Shown here: positions 56,170 to 64,000 of the stretch, one piece after another
Layout of the letters: the number at the start of each line of letters is the position of its first letter
Position numbering within the stretch: the first letter of the stretch is position 1
From: Callorhinus ursinus
Lineage: Eukaryota > Chordata > Mammalia > Carnivora > Otariidae
Length of the DNA: 64,000 bases
Direction: 5' to 3'
Assembly (NCBI RefSeq): GCF_003265705.1
Contig: NW_020312902.1
Coordinates: 15,597,896 to 15,661,895 of the forward strand
Made by a program: the position numbers and the translations under genes
Notes under the pieces: model-generated
What the model saw: the letters and a program-made list of their open reading frames with translations, nothing else
What the model was told of the DNA's origin: nothing
Databases searched by the model: none

Positions 56170-57340
56170 CTCATCCCAGGCTTTGATTAAACAGTGAACA
56201 GGGTAGGGCCAGGCAGACAGGCTGACAGACTGACATCATTACTCTTTGGGTATGCTCATCCAACCAGTTATAAATCAACGCAAACATCCCATCACCAAGC
56301 CCTTCACCTTCCTGGATGCTCTGTGGACATGTCTCTGTCTTGCCAACAATGATGTCAGAAGACATTCTGAAAATGTCTTGCTAAACCCTAAAGTTTATAG
56401 CACTTCCTTTGTCTACCAGGTTGAAATAGGTAACTATTTCTTTTTCGTTTTTTAAGGTAAATTTTTTAAAAAGTTTTTATTTATTCATTTAAGTAATCTC
56501 TACACCCAATGTGGGCCTTGAACTCACGACCTCGAGATCAAGAGTCTCATGCTCCTCCAACTAAGCCAGTTAGGTGACCTGGTAACTATTTCTAAAAATA
56601 GATGAGAATGGTCTGGCAGACCTGATTCTTTGTGAATCCATGCTGACTCTCAGGGCTCACTGTTCCTCTTAAAACAGTGTTCACAGCCTGCCTGCTGAAT
56701 AATCTAGTCCAGAATTTTCCCTGAGAGTTGACACCATGCTCACTAGTTTGGAGAGTGCAAGATGGTTTTTGCATTTTGAAACTTTTGAGTGTTTTCAGTC
56801 TGCCAACACCTCTCTCGTAATTACTCCCTCAAAGATTATGGACCCTGGCTTCATAAATCTCATTTGCCAAGTCTCTGGGTGTTCTGGGGCACAATACATA
56901 TGGACCAGGTGACCTGATCCATGAAGTCATAGCTTCAGTCTTCTCATCAATGCCTGTATGACTCTTCCTACTCTGATAACCATCCTTTTTGAGATGGAAG
57001 CATAACAGAACTTGGGTAAATCTTGCTTTCTCTCTGTCACTGAGTAAAGTTACTCTGTCCAAACAATGGGGCCCATGTTTTCTTCTTGTTGTTCCAAACA
57101 GAAGTACAAAAAATAAAGTCCTTTTTGCTGGTCATAGCACTTTTTTGCAACACTCAGTTCTTGAGTTTCAGTTTTTCTTGATCCTGTTCCTTAATAGTCT
57201 GTGCTGGTATAACACACTTTTCCTTCCAGATTTTGTTCAAATTCTTCAAGAAATCTGAGTTACATAAAAGATTCTCTACATACCTATACTGGTCCCTGGA
57301 GGTATTACACCTCGTTTTAGTTTCCAGGGGACTGGTCACA
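56170..57340 (-). repeat. Old LINE-like fragment (CR1/L3-like), interrupted by a SINE
   Basis: On the plus strand blocks run in the order of an old dispersed mammalian repeat: 'catccaaccagttataaatc', 'gtcttgctaaaccctaaagt', 'tttgtctaccaggttgaaat', 'ctcaaagattatggaccctg', 'ggaccaggtgacctgatcc' and 'gctttctctctgtcactgag'. The family call rests on memory of the consensus, not a search. No intact open frame. Confidence 0.4.
56452..56580 (-). mobile_element. Short tRNA-derived SINE with perfect 13-bp target duplication
   Basis: Identical GGTAACTATTTCT at 56439-56451 and 56581-56593 flank a 129-bp insert reading (plus) 'tttttatttattcatttaag' then 'aagagtctcatgctcctcca' and 'ctaagccagttaggtgacct'. 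This is the short carnivore tRNA-type SINE without the CT-rich middle. It sits in the old LINE-like piece. Confidence 0.85.
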
Positions 57341-57399
57341 GTAATGCTACTAAGAGGTGCCTTTTACTGACGGCAGACTCTGATGCCAGCTCTTCTGCC

Positions 57400-57570
57400 A
57401 AACCCTCTCAATACTTTGCTTCCTTTCATTTTCATGGCAACTCTACCAAGAGGTATTTATTTCCCCATTTTACAGATGAAGAAACTGAAACTAAGAGACT
57501 TAAATAACTAGCCCAAGGTTACACAATGAACAAACAAAGGGCTGAAACGAAATCCCCAGGTCTTCCTGAC
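57400..57570 (+). repeat. MIR fragment
   Basis: 'tccccattttacagatgaag', 'aaactgaaactaagagactt' and 'gcccaaggttacacaatga' match MIR. Confidence 0.9.
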
Positions 57571-58448
57571 GCCAACTAAAACAACCACAGCGTTTCTCCT
57601 TAAGAACTTCCCAACCCTTTGAGTGGGCTTTCCTTCTGGGGTTTCAAGGCTATGAAGACACATCTATTTTTTCCCTGAACTCTTAAAAAAAAACTGCTTC
57701 CTAGAAGTCAAGGCAGGACTTCCCAAAGGGTATTTGATGGGATTTTAATTTAAGCGAAGCTTCTAGAAAAGCAGATGGGGCAAGGGCTGGATGCAACACA
57801 CTGTGTCTCTCGGATGAAAGACCTAAAATGTTGGCATTTTCAAGACCAAGGAGGACTGCAGAGGGCAAACCAGCCAGTTTCATTCTATGTGAGCCAGCAT
57901 CTTCCAAGTTTAGCCACAGAACCACCTTTTCCCTTAACACCCAACAAAACCCCCTAAAAGGCTGCGGGGACCCTCCATCTGGGGACAACAGGGCACAGAG
58001 TTTTCCTTCCTGATCTCGCTCTACTCAAGGTGCTTTCTTCCAGCACCCTGCCACTTCCACTCCGTCCACCTCCGTGGCTGGATGAGTGGCCCTTGTCATT
58101 CCCTTTACACCAAGACAGATGCTCTCAGGAGGCCTGTCAGGCGGTTACAGCTGCTAATCTTCAGCTCCTCGCCTGGGGCTGGGGCAGCGGAAGCGTCTCT
58201 GCACGACCAAGGCGGCCTCGGTGCCAATTCTGTGATTTTCAGTCAGAGCGGGTTATCCTTTCCTTTCACTGGGCAGGGTGAGCTGTAACAGCTCCTACAA
58301 TATCACTTCTCGGACTTTTATTTACGATTCTTTTTAAAGTTTAAAGAGTCATAGGGTCCTATCAGGACCATTCTTCCCACCCCCCTCTTCAGAGACAACC
58401 ACTCTCATCTCTGTTAGTGGACTCTTTCGGTATTTTCTCCAGACTTCT

Positions 58449-58476
58449 TTTTTTTTTTAGAGATTTTATTTATGTC

Positions 58477-58509
<33 letters not shown>

Positions 58510-58647
58510 AAGAGCACAAGCAAGGGGAGTGGCAGGCAGAGGGAGAGGGAGAAGCAGGCTCCGATGCGGGGGCCAATCCCAGGACCCTGGGATCATGACC
58601 TGAGCCGAAGGCAGCCGCTTAACCAACTGAGCCACCCAGGCGCCCCT
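58449..58647 (-). mobile_element. Can-SINE, inverted
   Basis: Complete, flanked by CCAGACTTCT (58439-58448) and CCGGACTTCT (58648-58657). Sense to SUFU. Contains a GA-rich run (58478-58510). Confidence 0.94.
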
Positions 58648-59429
58648 CCGGACTTCTAATATGCTTCACTTTGACTTGCCCGTTTTCCCCTCTCCAGCTT
58701 CACCTACTGACTTCCCACAAAGGAATACGAGCTCTTAGCTCTCTTCCGTCCCATCCTCCCACCTTCCCAGGAGAACTGTATCCTAAGTTTGTTTGGATCA
58801 GCATTAAGTGTCTACATTATTATACGAAACCAATGCTATTTACAACTGAGGAATGTACTATACTATCATGTACACTTTTAGAAAAATATACTTTTCTTTT
58901 CTGGCACAGTTTTCTATTTTCCTTGGATTTAATAACAGTCTTGGTTTTCTACGTGTTTATCACTAATTCAATCCTAAACTAACCACCAATGGTCTACAGA
59001 TTTCCCCAAGATACTCAAATACATCAAGTATTTATCAATTTTGTCTTTTTCCAAGCCCTTCCTCCGGAGGTCCTTCTGAACTGGCTGCCTTCTGTTCTTG
59101 CTGCTCACCGTCACCCTGGTGATTCCCCTGGCCTCTTTCCCATGCTGGACCCCATTTCCTGGCCCCGGCATGTCTTCCTCACTCATTCTGGTGGAGTATA
59201 TCCTCCAAGAGATTTCACCGTATTTGGGGGCACGTTTTCTCAGCCAAACGGTGCCCACCGACCTGCCACCCTCCTGGTTTCGCAGCAACCGAAAACACCA
59301 GCTTTCCTCTGTACAGTGGTGTGTAAACTTCCAGGGCCTAGTCTCCAGTTATTTTTTCCTATGAATTGGCAGGAAGCCCCTCCACATGTCTCCTCTTTCC
59401 TGGGCAGTACCCAGTGGTGGAGAGGACTG

Positions 59430-59590
59430 GATCAAATAATCCGAGGTTCACATCTTGGCTCTGACACTTATTCCCAGCTTACTGACCTGAGGTAAGTCTA
59501 TGTAAGCCTCTGTGTTCTAATCTGTAAAATGGGGACAATAGCAGCTCACGACACAGGGCCCAGCACATGGCAACGCCCAATAAAAACTGC
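59430..59590 (-). repeat. MIR fragment, reverse orientation
   Basis: 'gaggttcacatcttggctct', 'aatctgtaaaatggggacaa' and 'ggcccagcacatggcaacg' in inverted MIR order. Confidence 0.85.
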
Positions 59591-61650
59591 CTGCTCAGCC
59601 ATGGGACCCTGTCTAGCCCAGGATTCTTCCCGAAGTGGGAACAGCGAAGGGTGGTTTACGTGCTGGCTGAGATGCACACCTCGGTAATTCAGAAATTGAT
59701 CTGAATCTTTCCATTTATTTCTTCTTTACCACCTGTCTGTAGAGCACATTCTATATTTACACTTCCCACTGCATAAGATGACTTCTTACACATCCTAAAA
59801 CCCTCTCTCCTTCCAGTGTCAAGATAGATTCCTGATTTTCTAGTACTGTAGAGTTTATAGTACATGCCCCTGTTTGCCCTACCCACATTTTACGGACTGA
59901 GAGAACCGTATCCATGTTTCCTCTCCACCCGGGTCTCTTCAGATTGAAAAGCCTTAATTTTTCCATTTTAGCCTATTGGTATTTCTTGGTCAGATTCCAT
60001 CAATGGTAGCAGGTGTGGAAAGGAGAGGAGCCGAACCACCGAGCCTCCTTTAAGCCACAATCCCAGTCCTGTGACAGGGGTGACATGTGCGCTGGCCATG
60101 CGACTTGGGGCCTTCTCCTTGGGGATGCCCGGGAGCGGGAACCAGGGCATCAGGGCTGGCAACTATTCAACAGTGATGTGGGTTTGGCCTGCTGAGCCAG
60201 CCCAACCTCTGGCTTCCGCCTCTAGGCTGGGAGATTATTCCTTTTGCTTTCAGAATGCTGACAAAAGCTCCGAACTTTCCAGAGAAAGAACCACTTGAAG
60301 GTCCCCCTTCAGGACAGGATTAGGACAGGGTATAGGTGTGGGGTGGGGGTAAAGGCACCAGCTCACCTCCACAACTACTCCTAAACACAAGGCTGTAACC
60401 AAATGATAAAGTATGGTATTTTCGTTGTGAGCACCCCAAGGACGGGATGTGATGATGGAACAGTGGGGCTGGGTGTGACTAAAGAAGAGAGAGGGAGCGA
60501 AACTGGCATGATGATTAGAGGATGCTTTAATCAACCAGAGGAGTTAACTCCGGGCACCAGGGACCTCTGCCCCCAGCCCAGCCCTCTGACTTGGGTGGGA
60601 GACGAGGATGCTGGCTTTCCTGAGTGAGCCCACTCTCACCAGAACGCTTGGCTTTCTGTTTTCTGAGACACTGAGTCATTTCCTCTCTCCAGCTCTCACC
60701 TTTGAGCCTTCCTTTTCCCTTCCCTGGAGAAGTGACTCACTGCTCAAGTGCTGGGTGACACTGAGGATCAAAGATGGGCGATAAAAATACTCCTGATTGT
60801 GCAACTTGAAGAAGGGGGATGCGCGTGGACTGAGGATTCAACACGCAGGCCATGAACTCCAAGGCTATGGTGGAAACAGTGGCTGTGGCTCCATCTCTCT
60901 GGGGAAGTGGAGCAGAGAAAGGAGTTCAAACAGAAATTTACCTGTGCCGGGTTTGCTGTGGAGCCCCTCGTTCTGCCCTCTCAAACGTGTGTCTCTGAGA
61001 AAGGCGCACAAAGGCAGGCACTCAGCAGGACACACGTGAATCACGGAGGCCTGGGCCCTTCCTCCTATCAGCCCTGTGGGACCCAGCTGGCGCCCTGCGG
61101 GCAGGGCTGTTTCTTTCTGGGTCTCCTCTCCAGTGAAAACAACCGTATTTCCCCCAGCGTGGGAGTGGTGAGGGAGGCCAGCGGGACAAGCGCAGGCTCC
61201 GGGCTGGCTGCTGCAGATGCGCTAGACACTTTGAATAGGGTCACCCAAGACTGCCCTGTGCATGAGCTGTGAGTGCCAGGGGCCCAGCTGTTTTCCCAGA
61301 TGGAAACTCTCCTTCCTTCACCCAGTTCACTGGGCGCAGACTAGGTATTTTCTTCTTCTAATTAATCGTCATGGGCCTCATAGGGTGAGTAAAACAAAAC
61401 AAAGTTTCTCTAAAGGATGACTCCCTAACCAGGTTATAAGCTATTCAAGATGGGAGCAGAGGCAGCAAGGTCACCCCATCCGACAGGCAAACAGATGGGA
61501 GCAGAGACACTCCTAAAAGTGCAGAGAAATACACGTGCAAGCATGTGTGTGTGCTGGGGGGGTGGGGGGCTGTGCAGCGGAGAAAGTCACAACCAGAGAA
61601 TTCATACTACAAAACCTTAATTCTTCAGGAAATTAAGGCAAAAAGGCACC

Positions 61651-61673
61651 AAAAAAAAAAAAAAAAAAAAAAA
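61651..61673 (+). repeat. A23 run
   Basis: Uninterrupted poly-A with no SINE body attached on its left, so not obviously a retroposon tail. Confidence 0.9.
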
Positions 61674-61816
61674 GCCCTTAAAAGCTGCTGGCATGATTCC
61701 AGAGACTGAGAAACTTGGCTCAGAAATGACAGTTAGTTTGCTTTTTAAAGGTGCCTCAACTACAAAGTGCTTTTCTCACAGTCAGGGACCTTCCCCCACC
61801 AACACACCCGCATGCG

Positions 61817-61820
<4 letters not shown>

Positions 61821-61864
<44 letters not shown>
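61821..61864 (+). repeat. (CA)n microsatellite, about 22 units
   Basis: Uninterrupted CA run after a short CG-containing lead. Confidence 0.97.
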
Positions 61865-61865
<1 letters not shown>

Positions 61866-62884
61866 CACTGCCCCTCTCCGGGAGGGTATGTGACCCCCAG
61901 AGCTTCTTCGTAAAGGTCCTCTGACCTCAGGCAGTGAGACCCTGGTGCAGGGAGGAGGAAGTTCTGGAACACTGCTGCAGGTTCCCAGCATTGGAGCAAA
62001 AGTTTATGGAAATGCAAAGCTCCCCACCCGATGCACCTGACCACACACATCCTCTGAGTCCCCGTGGAGAGGCTGGGGAGCAAAATCCAAACTCCGTAGG
62101 ACAGTCCAGGCAACTTCAGACAGGGAAGATGCCCGGGGCCTTTTTTCCCCCTCGGGTTCTTACAAGTGTTGGCAGGCACAGTCCTTAAGCCAGGCTCTCC
62201 TCAGTGGCAACAAGGAGTGGCTTCCCATGCTTCCCCAACTCACCAGGGCAGGCAGTGGGAAGGGAGGCGCCAGCAAGCCGAAGGAGGCTTTTCTCAACTG
62301 ATCATCTTGGGAAAAGCCAGATACAAATTTCACGGCTGGAATGCAAGGGTTGTGAAACCCTGAAAGAAGCCCCAAAACGGGCCAAGGACTCTCCTTCTGG
62401 GAAGGCGGTGGGAGGAGGGCTGGCGAGGGCAAGTGGGAGAGGAGCAGGTTACCCAGAGGGGCCTGCCTTTCTGGGAAGCAGGAAGTAAGGCGTCAAGAGA
62501 GAAAGAAAGAAATCCCCTAGCCCTGAGGAGGTAGAGGGGACAGAGATAGGGTTGGTTTTGCTTCTGAACATAAAGAAAACAAGGTTTGTCAGAAAGTAAT
62601 TCTGGTATAAACAAGCCAATTACGATACAGCTTGTTATCTCTGGGATTTAGAAGCACCAAAGCTGACCACTGTCTTCCCTAGAGTTAAATATGCACAGTA
62701 AGCTTCTAAAAGGGGGTTTAGCCTTGTCTTCAGTGTCACGTGACAGGTCCCTATTCCTATTCCAACTAGACAGATGAGGTCCACCAATGAGGGTCACTAC
62801 CACCTCAGAGACACAGCCTTGCGTGTCCCTCATGGGATCCCTGAGAATGGGGTAAGGAAGGTCACACTAGGGAAGACTGCCCTA

Positions 62885-63070
62885 AGGACCACCCTTTTCT
62901 AACCTTGGACAAGTCACTGACTGGCCTCTCTGCACCTCAGTCTCCTCATCTATAAAAGGGGATGGTAAGATTACTTCACAGAGTGACTGTGAGAATGAAT
63001 GAAGGTCATGTGGTGTAAAGCACTTGGAACACTACTTGGCACACAGTCGTCACTACGTAAGTGTTAGCTG
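62885..63070 (-). repeat. MIR fragment, reverse orientation
   Basis: 'ttggacaagtcactgactgg', 'ctcatctataaaaggggatg' and 'aaagcacttggaacactact' in inverted MIR order. Confidence 0.9.
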
Positions 63071-63103
63071 CTAGCGGGGAATGAGAAGAGCAAGTGCTTG
63101 CCG

Positions 63104-63124
63104 CCCCCCCCCCCCCCCCCCCCC
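63104..63124 (+). repeat. C21 run
   Basis: Uninterrupted poly-C in SUFU intron 8; assembly length may be uncertain here. Confidence 0.85.
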
Positions 63125-64000
63125 AGTAGGCCAGAGCCCAGCTGCTAATGCCCGGGCTCCATCAGCCCTTCTGAACTGTAGCTTCCTCAGACCATTCCCA
63201 GACCCATGTGGAATCAGCACGCCCCAGCCTAGAAAGGCTGACTAAAGGAAAATCAGACGTGCACACACAATAAGGCCTGTGCCGGTTGCTCCCCCACAGG
63301 GAGAGGAGCAAACACCAGTGCCAGCACATCTTGGGTCGGCTTTCTCAGTCACAATCCATGTGGTTTATCTGAAATGGGGTCAGGTCCCAGAGTGGCCAGC
63401 ATAGATATTACAGTCGTGCTTGCTAATCTAAACTGAGTCCATCATCATCGATCGTGAGATAACAGCGAGCCAGAGCCTTAAGACACTGGAGGGGTGCGCT
63501 GGAAAAGGATCTTGGCAAAGCAGCAGGAACCATTTCTCAACCAATGGCTAACAAATTGGTAACAAGCACTGAGAACCTCAGAAGAGACATTCTGATTCCC
63601 TCCGGACTGCAGATTCCACCACTGTGGAGACCTGACTGGTCACTTGAGCTTGCAGGGAGGGGAGATGACCCCAAAGGGCTGGCACCCCTGATCTATTTCC
63701 ACCCAACTATTTGTAGCTCAGTCAACTCAGGCCAAAGGTGGAGGCTGCAGCCTTTACCTTGTATCTACAGATAGCCCTTGCACCAGATCCAGTGCCCCTC
63801 TGCACGGTCAGGGGTGGGCTGAGTCTGGGCTGTATGTATGCATCCAGGAACCCTGAGCCTTGTGCCCCCTGTGATGTCTGGAAGTGCAGCAGCTGAACGT
63901 GTGCCCAGGACAGCAAGTGAGATTTCAAGCCTGCTCCACATATACAAGAGCCGCAAGTGGGGTGTGTCTATGCAGGAGCCCCTGCCCTTCTGCCCAGAAA

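Larger units (their letters stand above)
52168..64000 (-). other. SUFU: SUFU intron 8, partial
   Basis: Continues past the right edge. Contains MIRs (about 52285-52535, 53955-54040, 55025-55190, 57400-57570, 59430-59590, 62885-63070), an old LINE-like piece (56170-57340), two tRNA-derived SINEs (56452-56580, 58449-58647) and several microsatellites. No coding exon is recognised, consistent with exon 8 lying further right. 59600-61640 and 63130-64000 hold nothing I can name. Confidence 0.8.

Noticed and set aside
2834..58647. tRNA genes
   Set aside because: tRNA-like words are the heads of Can-SINEs and MIRs; no intact cloverleaf outside them.
1..64000. CRISPR arrays, bacterial operons, phage or viral genes
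   Set aside because: Direct repeats found are microsatellites or SINE target duplications; split genes and carnivore SINEs show a mammalian genome. No retroviral coding sequence was recognised.

Overview
The window is mammalian nuclear DNA, most likely from a caniform carnivore. It carries split genes with GT-AG introns, CpG islands, MIR and L2 relics, and at least twelve copies of the carnivore tRNA-Lys-type Can-SINE. These have a head like GGGGCGCCTGGGTGGCTCAG, a CT-rich middle and an AATAAA-rich tail ending AAATCTTTAAAA. The SINE type (no dog-specific SINEC_Cf copies seen) fits an arctoid such as a bear, pinniped or mustelid better than a dog; that part is inference.

Two protein-coding genes are recognised, both on the minus strand. 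TRIM8 is complete (coding exons 25973 down to 13424, six exons, 551 codons plus stop). The 3' part of SUFU is present (coding exons 9-12, 52167 down to 38648, residues about 342-484); its exons 1-8 lie beyond the right edge. The arrangement matches the human 10q24 order ARL3 - TRIM8 - SUFU in reverse. ARL3 should lie just left of position 1; none of its coding sequence was found here.

Layout: 1-12.4 kb is intergenic DNA 3' of TRIM8, with an orphan CpG island at about 9.8-10.4 kb and a GC-rich block near 0.75-1.0 kb that ends in an RFX-type X-box. 12.45-26.2 kb is TRIM8, whose first intron is about 9 kb. 25.4-28.6 kb is the TRIM8 CpG-island promoter region, ending in a compact Ets/GC-box/CCAAT/E-box cassette that may drive a second, possibly divergent, transcript. 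28.6-35.5 kb is a repeat-rich intergenic segment, where an old L2 element has received several Can-SINEs, one nested in another. 35.5-64 kb is SUFU: a 3.1 kb 3'UTR, four coding exons and the start of a large intron 8.

Functionally the two genes are neighbours rather than a pathway. TRIM8 is a RING E3 ubiquitin ligase acting in cytokine, NF-kB and p53 signalling. SUFU is the cytoplasmic and nuclear inhibitor of GLI transcription factors in Hedgehog signalling.

I found no new multi-gene system. The best second-look items are a GC-AG intron 1 donor in TRIM8 next to a CA repeat, the promoter cassette at 28.4-28.55 kb, the orphan CpG island with an E-box cluster, a nested SINE, and a possible intronic poly(A) site in SUFU.
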